Source: Bolinopsis microptera (taxonomy: Eukaryota; Ctenophora; Tentaculata; Lobata; Bolinopsidae). From it: a stretch of 64,000 nt of DNA. The notes beneath the pieces are model-generated. The model saw nothing but the letters and a program-made list of their open reading frames with translations, was not told the DNA's origin and searched no databases. Within the stretch, counting starts at the first letter, position 1; every line of letters begins with the position of its first letter. The DNA lies in the NCBI RefSeq assembly GCF_026151205.1, contig NC_087076.1, positions 3,805,902 to 3,869,901 of the forward strand, in the 5' to 3' direction. Positions 1 through 12,980 of this stretch are shown piece by piece. The position numbers and the translations under genes are program-made.

Positions 1-2939
1 GTGGGTATTTTTATGCTACAACATTCCCTCGAGCTTCAGCCTGGCAATCTCAACACTTGTGAGGCGCTGAGATTTTACATCATCTCTTTTTCCCTCCTTT
101 TCCAGGTAGTAAAAGTTCGAGAAGTTGTCCGAACTACCACTAAACTAACATTTATCAGGTTATGCGACCACTACCACTGAACTAACATTTATCAGTTACG
201 CGCCACTACCACTGAGAACTACCATTTATCAGTTACACGCCACTACCACTGGAACTATCCTTTTATCAGGTTACAACGCCACTAACACTTGAACTAACAT
301 TTATCAGGTTATGCGCCACTACCACTGAACTAACAATTATCAGGTTATGCTCCACTACCACTGAACAACCATTTATCAGGTTACGCGGCCACAGGCCACT
401 ACCACTGAACTAACATTTATCAGGTTATCGCCACTAAACCACAGAACTATCCATTTTCAGGTTATGCGCCACTACCACTGAACAACATTTATCAGTTATG
501 CGCCACTACCACTGAACTAACATTTATCAGGGTTACGCGCCACTACCCACTAACTAACATTAATCAGGTTACGCGCCACTACCACTGAACAAACATTTTA
601 TCAGGTGTTATCGCCACTACCACTGAACTTAACATTTATCAGGTTACGCAACCACTACCACTGAACTAACATTTATCAGGTTATGCGCCACTACCACTGA
701 ACTAACATTTATCAGGTTATGCCCACTACCACTGAACTAACATTTATCGGTTTACGCCGCCACTACCACTGACTAACATTTATCATTTACGCGCCACTAC
801 CACTTAACTAACATTTAAATCAGGTAATCCGCCACTACCACTGAACTAACATTTACAGTATGCGCCACTCCACTAACAACATTATCAGGTACGCGCCACT
901 ACCACTGAACTAAACATTTATCATGTTATGCGACACTCTACACTGAACTAACATTTATCAGTTATGAGTCACACCACTGAACTACCATTTATCAGGTTAT
1001 CGCCACTACCTCTGAACTACCATTTATCAGGTTATCTGCCACTACCACTACTACTAACTATGATCGAGTGCTAAGTCCGATCTACGCCAGAAAACCCCCT
1101 CCATATATCCCTGTCCCGCATCAGGGTCGCCAGTATCCTCTTTAGGAGTTGTCCCAACTCTCTTCAGTCACATAGACAAGTACTTTGTCTTGGTCGGCCT
1201 TGCTGTGCTCAACCGTGCGTAGGTATTCCATTAGACTAAATCACTGCAAGTAGCTCAGGATGTCGAACGCATGTCCCGCGCATTTGTTAATCTCCTGCAT
1301 CGTAACATGTTTTGACACCTTGGAGGCTACCATACATAGGTTATATAGCTGACCTTGTGACCTTCATGAGATACCCAGCACCATACGCAACATCTTTGTG
1401 TATGTCCCGTCCAAACTTTTTCTCTTGAGCCCTTTGTCATTGGCGTCCTAGGTTTCCTGATCCGTATAGCAGTACATGATTCACAAAGCGCTATGAACAA
1501 CATCTAATCTTAGGCTCTTGAAAGTTGAGATTTCCAGATATCCATCAGTTCTATGTAGGGCACCCACGCATTCCCATTTTCTATAACCCTTATCGTCCCT
1601 ATTCTGTGCTCTCAAACCAGAGCCGAAAGTAGATGTAAATCATCTACCTTTCTAGCTTCCCGATCGAGACTGTAGGTCGCTAGATCGATCCTCCCCATAT
1701 TCAGTGTCCAGACCTTGGTCTTGCCTTCGTTGTATGTGTAGTCCCACGCTTGCTGCCGCCGATTCTACTCTGACAGGAAATCGTTAGCCTGTCATGTCCT
1801 CAGTTTAAGTGCAATAGCACTGCAAAAGTCCCACAATCGTGATGATCTTGGGCCCCACCTTCTGCTTTTTCCTACGTTCGAGGTAGTCCAAGTCGCCCGC
1901 ATCATCGCCATGGCTTGCCTCAGACAGTAGTCGATGAACTATTGGCAAAGAGGTAAGGTGCAAGGTATCACCTGTAACACACCTGCAAGTATCTCGAACA
2001 ATTCAGTTTCTCCGACCTGAGTTAGGACTATGGCCATTGTCCTACTCGTAACATGAGCCGTAAAAGCTGCACGATTTTGCGACTGGAAGTTGCGTAAGCT
2101 TCTAGAATCTTATAGCATTTTCCCATCGAATGTACACGGTCGAAAGCCTACTCAAGTCTATAAATTCAAACAAGCTGGCAGTTTCCGACGCTTGACAACC
2201 CACTATAAGACTCTCAGTACCAATATCTGTTTGAGTGATTGTTGACCTTCCTGGTCTGAATCCATTCTGGTTTCTACGCAGAATTGGTCTCGATTTCTGG
2301 CTTCAACCGGTTAGAACAGTCTGTATAGAGACCTTACTTGGCAACTAGGGATGACAAGCTAATTCTCCCGATATTCATTGGTTCGCTAAGGTGTCGCCTT
2401 TCTTTAGAATTGTATGAATGTTGGCATTACCATTGGTCTGGTTTCTCACCTTTCAATAGAGCATTGTTACAGAAGTCTAAGACAATTTGATCAAGTCGCA
2501 TCTTTTTAGACTTCTAGGGGCTATGTTGTCGTCCACCCCATGCTTTTTCCCTTCCTTTAGCTGGACTATGCTTTCACTGTACTCCATCCAACGTAAACGG
2601 TTCTGTTCGATATTCAGAGTGGGTGACTGGATCAATATCCTCTTCCGCGTATCCACTACCGTCGGTTGTGAGCCGAGAAGAGTAAGCAAAATAGTCCTTC
2701 CATTTCTGAACCCTATCCGTATGGAGATTTCCCCTTGATTTGCCAGTATCTGATGGAGCATTACCCTTGATCTTGTTGATCAAGGTCCAGCTTTAGCATT
2801 CGCACCCTGCAACTTGCTTCCTCCAGTTCCCGGACACTGGCCCCTCCAGCAGTGCTCTAGGACTGCTTGATAAGCATCGCCTAGCTTCTGTTGCCCTCTT
2901 TAACAGCTTAATCGGAATTGGTTTGTCTTCTGTAGCAAT
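1..2939 (-). mobile_element. Composite repeat unit A: LINE RT part plus 36-bp minisatellite
   Basis: First of two head-to-tail copies of a 2.9-kb unit. On the minus strand it reads as a LINE segment (about 2930 down to 1060) followed by a minisatellite (about 1050 down to 125) and a short unique segment. The LINE part matches the cleaner copy at 6901-7975 base for base apart from very frequent 1-3 nt insertions and deletions, which destroy every reading frame. The LINE 3' end (about 1060) merges into the minisatellite through a short run of ACTACC/ACT triplets. No intact gene is present. The indel density looks more like uncorrected long-read sequence than like decay. Confidence 0.8.
125..1050. 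repeat. 36-bp minisatellite, array 1
   Basis: About 25 copies of a 36-bp unit containing CCACTACCACTGAAC and CATTTATCAGGTTA. Copies differ mainly by single-base insertions and deletions. It lies directly beyond the LINE 3' end and the same array recurs at 3060-4015. Confidence 0.9.
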
Positions 2940-5900
2940 CTGAGATGTATTTTATGCTACATTCCCTCAGCTTCCCACCTTGGCAATCTCTACACTTGAG
3001 TCGCTGAGATTTTACATCCTTTTCTTTTCTCCTTTTCAGGTAGTAAAAGTCGAGAAGTGTCCCTACTACCACTGAAACTAAACATTATCAGGTTATGCGC
3101 CACTACACAGGGAAAAAAAATAACATTTAATGCAAGGTTACGCGCCACTACACTGAACTACCATTTATCAGTTACACGCACTAGACCACTGACTACCATT
3201 TATTCAGTTACAGGGAGGGTGTCTATACCGCCACTACCACTGAACTTACATTTATCAGTTATGCGCCACTACCACTGAACTAACATTTATCATATAACGC
3301 CACTACCACTGAACTACCATTTATCAGTTACGGCGGCCACAGGCCACTACCACTGAACGAACCATTTATCAGTTATGCGCCACTACCACTGAACTAACAT
3401 TTATCAGTCATGGCGCCAACTACCACTGAACTAACATTTATCAGTTATTCGCCACTACCACCGACACTCACATTTATCAGGTTACTGCGCCAACTACCAC
3501 TGTGAACAAACATTAATCAGGTTAACCGCCCACTCACCACTGAACTAACATTTATATCAGGTTATGCGCGGCCCTCCCCCCCACTACCACTGAACTACAA
3601 ACATTTATCGTTACGCAACACACCACAGAACTAACTTTATCAGGTTATGCGCCACTACCACTGACTAACATTTATCAGTTATGCCCACTACCACTGAACT
3701 AAACATTTATCATGTTACGCTCCCACTACCACATGAACAAACATTTATCGAGTTACGCGCCAACTACACTGCACCCATGTAATCAGTAACGCCACTACCA
3801 CGACTAACATTTATCAGGTTATGCGCACTACCACTGAACAAACATTATCAGTTACGCGCCACTACCACTGAACTAACCCTTTATAGTTATCGACACTACC
3901 ACAGAACTAACCATTTATCAGGTTATGCTGTCACTTACCACTGAACAACCATTTATCCGGTTATGCAGCCACTACCTCTGAACAACCAGTTATCAGGTTA
4001 TCTGCCTACTAACCAACTACTACACTATTCGGAGCTAATCCGATCTACGCCAGAAAACCCCCTCCATATATCCCTGTCCCGCATCAGGGTTTCGCAATTC
4101 CTCATTAGAGTTTGTCCCAACTTCTTCAGTAACATAGACAAGTAGCTTTGTCTTGTCGCCTTGCTGTGCTCTAACCGTTCTTAGGTCCCATAAGACTAAA
4201 TTCAACCTGCAAGTAGCTCAAGATTGTCGATGCTGTGTCCCGCATTTTTTTAATCTCTGCTTCTAACTGTTGACAGCCTTGGTGCTACCATACAAAGTTA
4301 TATTGCTGACACATGTCCTTCCATGAGATACCCAGCACCAACGCAACACTTTGTGTAGGTCCAGTCCAAACTTTTCTCTTGAAGCCTTTGTCAGGTCCAG
4401 GTTTTCTGATCCGTAGAGCAGTAAGCTGATTCACAAGCCGCTATGAACAATCTAATCTTTAGGCTCTTGAGAGTTTTTAGGAATTACCAATATCTTCAGT
4501 CAATGTAGGGCAACCCCACGCTTTCCCTTTCAAACCCTTATCTCCCTAACTGTGCTCTCAATCCAGGTGCTAAGTAGATGAAATCATCTACATTATCCTA
4601 TGGATTCCCCGGATCGACTTTGTAAGGTCGCTAGATCGATCCCTCCATATTCAGTGTCATGACCATGGTCTTTGCCTTTCGGTTTATGTGTAGTCCCACG
4701 CTTGCTGGCCGCCGATTCTACTCCTGACAGGAACTCTTAGCTGTCCATGTCCTCAGATATAAGTGCTATATCTCTGCAAAGTCCACAATCGGTGTGACTG
4801 GGCACCCACGTCTTCTGCTTTATCTACGTTCCGAGGTGAGTCCAAGTCCGCTCCGCATCAACGCCTATGGCTTGCCTCATACAGTAAGTTCGATGACTAT
4901 TGCAAAGAAATAAGGTGCTTAAAGTATCACCCAGTAACACACCTGCCAAGTATCTCGAACAATTCAGTTTCTCGTCTGAGTTAGGACTTGGCCATTGTCT
5001 TCTCTACATAGCCGTATACGCTCACGATTTTGATGGAATGCCGTAAGCTTCTAAATCTTAGCATTTTCCCACGATGTACACTGTCGAAAGCCTCTTAAGT
5101 CTATAAATTTCAGAACAGCTGCAGTTACCGACATTGACACCCTCTATAAGACGTCTCAGTACCAATATCTGTTGAGATTGTTGACCTCCTGGGTCTGAAT
5201 CCATTCCTGGTTTCTAACGCAGAATGTCTCGATTTCTGGCATCAACCGGGTATAGAACCTATACTGTTTAGAGACTTGCAACTAGGGAGACAAGCTTATT
5301 CTCCCGATAGTTCATATGGTGATCGCTAAGGTCGCCTTCTTTGAATTGGTAAAAATGATGTTGGCAGTTGACCATTGGTCAGGTTCTCACCTTTCAATAT
5401 GAGCATTGTTACAGAAGTCTAAGACAATTTGATTCAAGGTCGCAATCGTTTTAAGACTTCTGGGCTATATGTCCGTCACCCCATGCTTTCTCCCCTTCCT
5501 TTATGCTGGAGCCTTTGCATTTTCTGTAACTCATCCAACTAAACGGTTCTGTTCCGATATTCAAGGTGGGTGGACGGGATACAATATCCCTTTCCGCGTT
5601 CTCTACCGTCGTGGTGAGCCGAAGAAGAGTAGCAAAAATAGTCCATCCCAATCTGCACCCTTTCCGTTGGTGAGTTTCCTTGAATTAGCCAAGTATATGA
5701 GGGAGCTTTCCTGTATCATGTTGATCATGGTCCAGCTTTGTAGCATGTCTCCCTCCAACTTGCTTCCTCAGTTCCCGGACCTGCCCCCTCCACAGGTGCT
5801 CATTGGCTGCATGATAAGCATCGGGCCTAGCTTCTGTTTGCCCACTTGAACACTATTCGTTGTCTTCTGTAGCATCTGAGTGGTACTTAATGCTACAGTT

Positions 5901-5950
5901 CCCTCAGCTTCAGCCTGGCAATCTCAACACTTTGAGTCGCTGAGATAGTT
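2940..5950 (-). mobile_element. Composite repeat unit B: second copy of the LINE plus minisatellite unit
   Basis: Repeats unit A in the same orientation. The junction sequence around TGCTACATTCCCTCAGCTTC occurs near 20, 2955 and 5890, so the third occurrence marks the end of the second unit, with about 60 bp of a third. The LINE part runs from about 5880 down to 4030. Short open frames inside (for example 5451-5651 minus) are pieces of the reverse transcriptase broken by indels. Confidence 0.8.
3060..4015. repeat. 36-bp minisatellite, array 2
   Basis: About 26 indel-rich copies of the unit seen at 125-1050, again next to the LINE 3' end. Duplicated as part of the 2.9-kb composite unit. Confidence 0.9.
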
Positions 5951-6189
5951 TTAGCTTCTACACACAATGTGTTACACTATTGAATACTCTGCATAAATTA
6001 TGCTCGTCAATTAGCCCCATTTATCCATCTAAATGTAAAACCTTCTGTGATGGTAATTCTAGAATTAAATTAAATATTAATATATTAAATTAAATAAAAT
6101 CGTAAATCTAAAATTATAAATCTAAAATTTTCAGAAATGTACCCCTAGTTCAACACGTATTGTAAAAAACCCTTAAGTTCGACTTTACA

Positions 6190-6480
6190 GGGGGATCATG
6201 CACTTAGTACTGGACGTGACGTTGGGGTGGTGGGTCATATTTTCTTCCAAAACACAGTTAGTACTTTTGTACTAAGTGGTGGGTCTGCTGCTCATTTCCC
6301 AAAAAAACAGTTAGTACATGGTACTTAGGGGATATCTTATTTTATATACCAAGACACAGTTAGTACCGTGATTTCTGAACACTTAGTTAAGGGGGTGGGT
6401 GTCTAAATTATTATCTGAAAAAACAGTTGGTACTGCAAAGGGGATGGGTGGGTCTTTTGAAAAATTCCAAAATTACACTT
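6190..6480. repeat. Degenerate tandem repeat with ACAGTTAGTAC core
   Basis: Four to five copies of a 50-70 bp unit with ACAGTTAGTAC, often followed within 15 bp by its inverse GTACTAAG/GTACTTAG and then GGTGGGTCT. Each unit can therefore form a small hairpin. No coding potential seen. The flanking 5950-6190 and 6480-6890 show nothing I can name. Confidence 0.6.
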
Positions 6481-6900
6481 AGTCGACCTAAAGGTTGCAA
6501 ATTTGACGAATTGGTCTGCTCAATTGCGGTGTTTTTGTCTCAAAATTTGCCGCACATAAAAACATTTAGAGTTTAGACAGATGCGGATTCGCACTATTTG
6601 CAAAATATTACCGCACCTAAAATGTTGCGTCCGAACTGTCACGTGTCAAAAATATGCTTCGCCAAAGTCCACATCAGTGATGTATGAAGATATAAAAACT
6701 ATTGGTAAATGTGTACTGATTGGAATAATATGTTAAACCCAGAACAACTCACTCTGTTGTTGTTTAATGCTTAATACAACTCCTCTGACATATCGAACTG
6801 TTATGTTAATTATCTCAAGAGATCATTTTTGGGACCTACATATTTAAACATTATTAAGATTATTGCAATTTAAGATTTAAGCAATTTCATGTTGACTGTC

Positions 6901-7975
6901 TACTACTACTACTACTACTACTATGACCGAGCTAAGTCCGAGCTACGCCAGATAACCCCTCCATATATCCCTGTCCCGCATTAGGGTTCGCAGTTCCTCT
7001 TTAAAGTTTGTCCCAACTTCCTTCAGTAACATAGACAAGTAGCTTTGTCTTGGTCGGCCTTGCTGTGCTCTACCTTGCGTAGGTTCCCATAAAACTAAAT
7101 CACTGGCAAGTAGCTCAGGATGTCGGATGCAGTGTCCCGCAATTTTTAATCTCCTGCTTCGTAACTTGTTTGACAGCCTTGGTAGGCTACCATACAAAGT
7201 CATATTGCTGACCTTGTCCTTCCATGAGATACCCAGCACCATACGCAACATCTTTGTGTATGTCCTGTCCAAACTTTTCTCTTGAGCCTTTGTCAGTGTA
7301 CCCAGGTTTCTGATCCGTAGAGCAGTATGAGCAATCTAATCTTGAGGCTCTTTGAAAGTTTGGATTTCCAGATATATAATATCCTTCAGTCTATGTAGGG
7401 CACCCCACGCTTTTCCCTGTCTAACCCTTATCTTCCTATCTGTGCTCTCAATCCAGGAGCCTAAGTAGATGAAATCATCCCCATTTTCTATGGCTTCCCC
7501 GGATCGAATTTGTAGGTCGCTAGATCGATCCTCCATATTCAGTGTCATGACCTTGGTCTTGCCTTCGTTTATGTCAATGTGTAGTCCCACGCTTGCTGTC
7601 GCCGATTCTACTCTGAGCAGGAACTCGTTAGCCTTGTCCATGTCCTCAGATATAAGTGCTATATCATCTGAAAAGTCCACATCGGTGATGATCTTAGCTT
7701 GGGCCCAACTCTTCTGCTTTTTCTACATTCGAGAGTGAGTTGAAGTCGCTCCGCATCATCGCCTATGGCTTGCCTCATAAAGTATAGAAGTCGATAACTA
7801 TTGCAAAGAGATAAGGTGCTAAGGTATCACCCTGTAACACACCTGTACTGCAAGTATCTCGAACAATTCCGTTTCTCCGTCTGGAGTTAGGACTTTGACC
7901 ATTGTCTTCTCGTACATGTAATGAGCCGTATAAGCTGTACGATTTTGACTGGAATGCCGTAAGCTTCTAGAATCT
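6901..7975 (-). mobile_element. 5'-truncated non-LTR retrotransposon (RTE-like LINE)
   Basis: The element reads right to left. Its 3' end is a TAG-triplet tail (TACTACTAC... at 6901-6922 on the plus strand). The 11-bp sequence TGTTGACTGTC lies directly on both sides (6890-6900 and 7976-7986), a perfect target-site duplication. Coding remnants of the C-terminal half of the reverse transcriptase are clear: 7680-7336 has the palm motif FSDDIALISED and YLGSWIEST, and 7272-6943 has the downstream part with RRLKIAGHCIRHPELL, GRAQQGRPRQSY and DRDIWRGYLA. The two are separated by frameshifts. This tail is typical of RTE/CR1-group LINEs; I favour RTE because of the short microsatellite tail. Truncation at 7975 is the usual result of incomplete reverse transcription. 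The same family makes up units A and B at 1-5950. Confidence 0.9.
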
Positions 7976-7986
7976 TGTTGACTGTC

Positions 7987-9350
7987 ACTCTGCCTATATT
8001 AATGTTTTACGAAACGAGGAATGCAAAAAGAATTATGTTTAATTCCTGTTTTAAAGTTTAATTCCTCCACGTGTCATGTCTATCAGACAAATTCAAAAAA
8101 TTCCATACTAACAAAGTAACAATGGGGCTTATATACACAGTACAACACATAACTTGACCACATGAAAAATATGGAGCAGTGGCGAGACTGCCTAATGACT
8201 CTTCGACGTCTTGTTTAACGAGTTGTGGTCAAGATATTCAGCATAATATGAGGATAATTATACATTTTGTTTAGTGGTGGATGCGGTGTAGGTTCATAAC
8301 GCACCGAGCCGCGTTGGATTGACTTCGCCGCTTCGACGCGCCGCGCAAACTAGCATTCTTGCTTCGCAGAGCAACGATCTGGAAGGGTTGACATCGTCAA
8401 TCAACGAGCCGCGCACTGAGCTGTGTGGAAACGGATATTTACGGATATCATCTGTAATTGTAAATGGATGCAGATCTATGTAGACAAAATGTGGTTACAA
8501 GTTTACAAGTTTACAAGTTTACAAGTTTACAAGTTTTACATGAAATGCTGACTAAAATCTAAAACAAGACACGCACAGGGGGAGCTGAAACCAGGTTTTC
8601 GATCAAACGCTGCCATGTGTAGTCAAACGTTGCCAAAAGTTGCTCTCGTCCAATGAAATCGCTGCATTATGTAAGCCAAGCTCCGCATATGAATATATGT
8701 AATTCAATTATGCATACTAACTTGCAAAATGCACGGGAAGTCTTAAAACATGTAAGTGATACGAGAGTTTGTGGTAATTGTAGCTGTTTGTAATGAGTTT
8801 ATGGTAAGAATGGAAAGAGTTGATGTGTACAGCATTGTTACTGCCATTTCAATAGTTGAAAAAAGAAAAATAAAGTTTCCGTCCCAATTGTTTACGTTCC
8901 AAGTTTACGCCCCAATTTTACGTTCCAAGTTTACGCCCCAGAGTTACTATAGGTATATTTATTACAGATAATACTAGTTTCGGCACCACATACCATACAA
9001 TACATAACATCACACAATACACTCTCGTACCGAACCTATTGAAGGAATATATGTGTACATATACCTTTGAATAATTTAAAGCTCATAAGTCTGATTTACT
9101 GCGTAATTTTATTCTACAAGGGCCTTGTTTTCGTTAAGGGACAGGAAAAATGGTCATTTGCTAATGCATTTTATGAAGGATAAATACAATCAAAGTTATT
9201 GACGTGAATCCTTGAAGTTGAAACTTTAAGTACTTTAGTAGTAGTACTAGTAGTAGTAGATATAGACAAATGAGGCTGCGCGGTGAAATTTGGAGGAAAT
9301 CTGCTCGTTGCTTTCCAAGATAACTCTTCAATTTTATAAATGGCATAATT
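7987..9350. other. Intergenic, no gene recognised
   Basis: Holds a TTTACAAG run (8493-8535), a dispersed fragment at 8330-8402 that recurs near 40745 and partly near 44733, and a doubled TTACGTTCCAAGTTTACGCC at 8890-8940. Short open frames lack coding features. Confidence 0.5.
8493..8535. repeat. TTTACAAG short tandem repeat
   Basis: Five to six direct copies of the octamer TTTACAAG. Confidence 0.9.
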
Positions 9351-9387
9351 GATAATTGGCCAAAAAAATTTTCATTTATTCCATGAA

Positions 9388-9450
9388 ATTTTATGCCATT
9401 TTATGCCATTTTATGCCATTTTATGCCATTTTATGCCATTTTATGCCATT
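9388..9450. repeat. 10-bp tandem repeat TTTATGCCAT
   Basis: Six near-perfect copies of TTTATGCCAT. A related stretch at 14958-15061 carries ATGCCATTT copies together with the inverse GGCATAAAT, so the two loci probably hold the same small element, expanded here. Confidence 0.85.
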
Positions 9451-10140
9451 CGAAATATGAAATTTTAAAACTTTGAACTGAGAATTTAATAACGAATTGT
9501 CTGCACCCCACTAGTACTGTCCACCTTTATCTCTATTTATTGTACTATAACATCTATTTCACCCATTAATTTCCTCAAAATATCCCTACCAATGGGCATT
9601 ATTGATTATAATGACGTTCAATGTATATCAATATGATATGAGAATTTGGTTGATAGTGGACAAGTGACCGGGCAGTATGGCATAGTACACGCTACACACC
9701 GTATAACAGAGAGGACAGTCGACTGAATGCTCCCAGTCAATCGGATATCCAAATTAACAGTGGAAAACTGTAACATTACCAACTCGATTAAAATATTATT
9801 TGTTAATGATGTGTACAGATGTATCGTGTCGGGACCGTGTTCATGTTGAAGGTTTTGAAATTTAAACATTTTCATAAGATTGATAATGATCTGTAAACAT
9901 GTTTCGAATGGGTAGCCTCTTAAAAATAATATTCATTGATCATATCTCGATGAACCTGTATATTAGTATTACATAACCCATCACCAAATGACCTGAAAGA
10001 CTTGCTCTCTATTATAAAAAATGATGATGACATAATATATTGCTTAAATATCTTCATATTCACTGCTGCATAGCAACATAGCACTCCTTAATTAGTTTTC
10101 TATAACAGCGATAATCTAGTATAGTCATTGTAGGATAAAC
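9451..10140. other. Intergenic, no gene recognised
   Basis: AT-rich sequence without reading frames or repeats that I can support. Confidence 0.5.
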
Positions 10141-10753
10141 ATGTCAAGACATACTCATGCAACAAGTGGAAATGCGGCAGATGTAAGGTGGTGGTTCGCG
10201 AAGATGTTGGGAAATGACCGAAGTGTTGTTTGCATTTATTCGGGTTTCTTTTTCATCTGGTCGCTCAAGAAATATGGATGCGATAACTATGGCCCATGGA
10301 ATGGAGAGAAAGAATGTGTACAGTGCTTTATCATTATATGAAGACACATCTGCAATTGCACATGCACGTGGAAGTACAGTTTTGCATCCTACAGTTCACC
10401 TCAAAAAGGTTAAATCTACAGGCCAGAAAGCAGAACGAGTGAAATGGACTGGTGGTATGATAAGCCTAGGCAAGTTGGCAAAAACGCTGGTCAGGGCATC
10501 GAGGGACTGCCCGACTGCATTCGAGAAGGGAAAAGACACAATTTCCTTGTGTTCGCCGCAGTCGCAGATCCTGAAGAACAGAGTGGGAAGCCAATCGTCC
10601 ATGGCCAAGTACTTTCTTGGGAAGCTGTAGATGATGAAGCTGGATGCCTCGAGGATGAGGACGACTTAGCTTATGAGGTAGAACCTGGAGTTGATGATTG
10701 TGATGATGGAGAAACGATATCAACAGATAAATATGGAACACTTTCCTTCCGGT
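10141..10753 (+). pseudogene. Broken coding region ending at a probable LTR
   Basis: Three partly overlapping plus-strand frames (10141-10341, 10214-10630, 10444-10803) look like one coding sequence broken by frameshifts. The last frame has an acidic tail (residues near EAGCLEDEDDLAYEVE) and runs to KYGTLSFR just before the LTR-like start TGTTGTAATATGG at 10754. I do not recognise a domain. Lying directly 5' of an LTR suggests the 3' end of a retroelement polyprotein, but a host gene hit by an insertion is also possible. Confidence 0.35.
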
Positions 10754-11449
10754 CTGTTGTAATATGGTATTTAGAGATATCTTTTAGGATATCTCAGTTT
10801 TAGTATAACGTTTAAGGGACGTAGAATTTAGTATGTGTTTCCGGGTATATAATAACCAATGTTTTTATATGTTCGTATTTGGGAGTTACACATTTTTAGT
10901 GTAAGTCGGTTAGCTGGCAGACCTACTGTCAGACCTACTGTCTGAAATGAGCCGTCCGCTCACTTTTGCACCTGACTGTCAGCCAAGCCTGTGGTTGGTC
11001 CTTGCGGCCGCAGGGTGACTGCTAGTGGATTGCTCATTGGCGAGACGGCGTGTCACGTGGTGCAAGCTAATGCGTTGTGCCGTCACGCAGTATGGCGTGA
11101 CGAGTTTTGAGAGTATACCCGGAGAGCCGGAAGTGGAGAGCTCACTTCTTAGTTGCCCCTTAATCATTTTAAGGGATTCGTAATTCGTATTGACGGTAGC
11201 CAGTCTTACTGAGCACTATCAGTATCAGTTGTGATTAGACACATCGTGTGATCTATAAATCACGTCAATCGTTTGGAGCGAACACTTAGAAGTTTTTGTT
11301 TGTTGACGTTCACTTTGTATTAATTATCTATTTATTTCGCCATTTTAGTTACTTGTTTCCTTTCTACCATACGGTACGCCCTGCCGTTCGTGCTACGTGA
11401 CTAGAGCTTGACTAGCATACACTAAATACCAATGAACTCAGTTTTCTAT
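10754..11449 (+). mobile_element. Probable LTR (solo or 3')
   Basis: Begins TGTTGTAATATGG followed by GAGATATCTTTTAGGATATCTC, the kind of start seen in Gypsy/BEL LTRs. It is less AT-rich than its surroundings and holds no long frame. A possible 4-bp duplication GGTC lies at 10750-10753 and 11450-11453. The right end lacks the usual CA, so the boundary is uncertain. No second LTR was found in the window. Confidence 0.4.
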
Positions 11450-11911
11450 AGGTCTTTTGAGACACTCACGCTCAATGGAGGAAGAAGCACTTTATCAACA
11501 AAATCTCGTCTTTCAAGATTCAAGGGGAAAGCGTTTGGAGTGTATTCTGATGTTCGCATTACATATACAATCAACCTGAATGCGGATGTTCAACAGTTTT
11601 GAAAGCTGGCAGTACAGAAACTCTTAAAGTCTTCAAATCTCAGCAGGACTTTGCAACAGGAGTGGTTAGATTTATTTCTTATAAGTCATGCCCGATGAAG
11701 TACTACTGCCAGGAGCATAGCCTAATCAATGGATCTCTTATTATCACACTTTCGAGCCAAATTTGGCAGGAAAGCAGAATTGATATTACATGCCCCGATG
11801 GGGAGCACTGGCTCTCACCCGGGGGCATGAAATATCAATCAGTTGCTCAGAGAGAGCCCGATATTCCCATAGGAACAAGGAGCCCACTCTCAACAACTGT
11901 TCTACTACTGT
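11432..11911 (+). pseudogene. Unknown coding remnant in two frames
   Basis: 11432-11602 encodes 56 residues from ATG (with FETLTLNGGRSTLSTKSRL and VYSDVRITYTINLNADVQQ), then a stop. The next frame continues coding-like sequence from about 11590 to 11911 (CPMKYYCQEHS, SQQDFATGVVRF). This looks like one reading frame with a single frameshift near 11595, or two exons. The second half contains an imperfect palindrome (11786-11862, CATGCCCC...GGGGGCATG). No family recognised. Confidence 0.3.
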
Positions 11912-11939
11912 GAGGTACTGATTTAAATAAAGATTTAAA

Positions 11940-12975
11940 TCAACAACCCGAAGTAGTCTATGACCGTTAATGCAATGATCAGATGAACTTTCCAGGATAA
12001 GGAAAAATTTATATTTATAACTGGTTTTGAAAATATTTCCCTGTGTTTGAGATGCGTCAAGCAAAATAAAATTTTTTGTTGTAAAACTTTTTCAAGCTGT
12101 TCCCTTTTTATTGCACTTTATAGTTCAAAGCTTAATTAGGCTTCGGATGATGAAACAAAGTAAAAACTCCCTGGCTTGTACGAGCTTTAAGTGACTTAAG
12201 GTTATTGAAAACGAGATCAAAGTTTACAAGCAGACTTGAAAGTTTAACAAAGTTTTGGTACTTGTCAGCGATACAATCAGTCAGGATAATTAATTTCCTT
12301 AATCGCTTACTTGAAATTAAAAAGGAAGTGTCAGAACAAACTACAGTCACCCTCACAAAAAATAGTAAACACTAGACGATGTTTGATTAATTCGAACGAA
12401 GAAAACACACAAAACAAAGCCAGATTTCAGCCATTTCAGACCTCAATTTTAACCCCCTCTGATCCCTTCTTTGAGCCATATTCCATATAGAAATTGTGCA
12501 GAAATTATGCTTGGCTTTTCCAAACCGGTTTCGCCTAGATTAGCTTGCGAAATTCGTGGCTGATCTATAAACAGACTGATAAAGAGACTTATATGTAGAT
12601 TCTGTACAATAAAGAGCGGAAATTCTATCCCAGGACTAGTTTTAACTGAATTTTAGTTAGTGCAAATAAGTGCAATAAAAACATCCTATAAAATATATTA
12701 TTTATATAAATATATCAAGGGACGAATGACGTAACTTAATCAGCTAATCTGGTTATAAATTAGTCTGGGCACTGGGGCAAACAGGTCCGATGATTAATGT
12801 GCTGCCATTCATTAGACCAATTCAATATTGGTAACAGTACGGGTGAACTACCTGGCCATGACCAGGGTGGTTATAGGCTGGTGGAGTACTGCGTTCTAAA
12901 ATGTTGAAGAGATACATTTGAATATTACAAATGTTCTGATAATTTCCAGTTCAGATAATTTCTAGCTCGAAGCAG
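11940..12975. other. Intergenic, no gene recognised
   Basis: AT-rich, with several ATAAA-type signals. No repeats or coding frames that I can support. Confidence 0.5.
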
Positions 12976-12980
12976 ATAAT

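Noticed and set aside
2477-5849. Several ORFs of 60-126 codons on both strands
   Set aside because: They are fragments or antisense shadows of the indel-damaged LINE reverse transcriptase.
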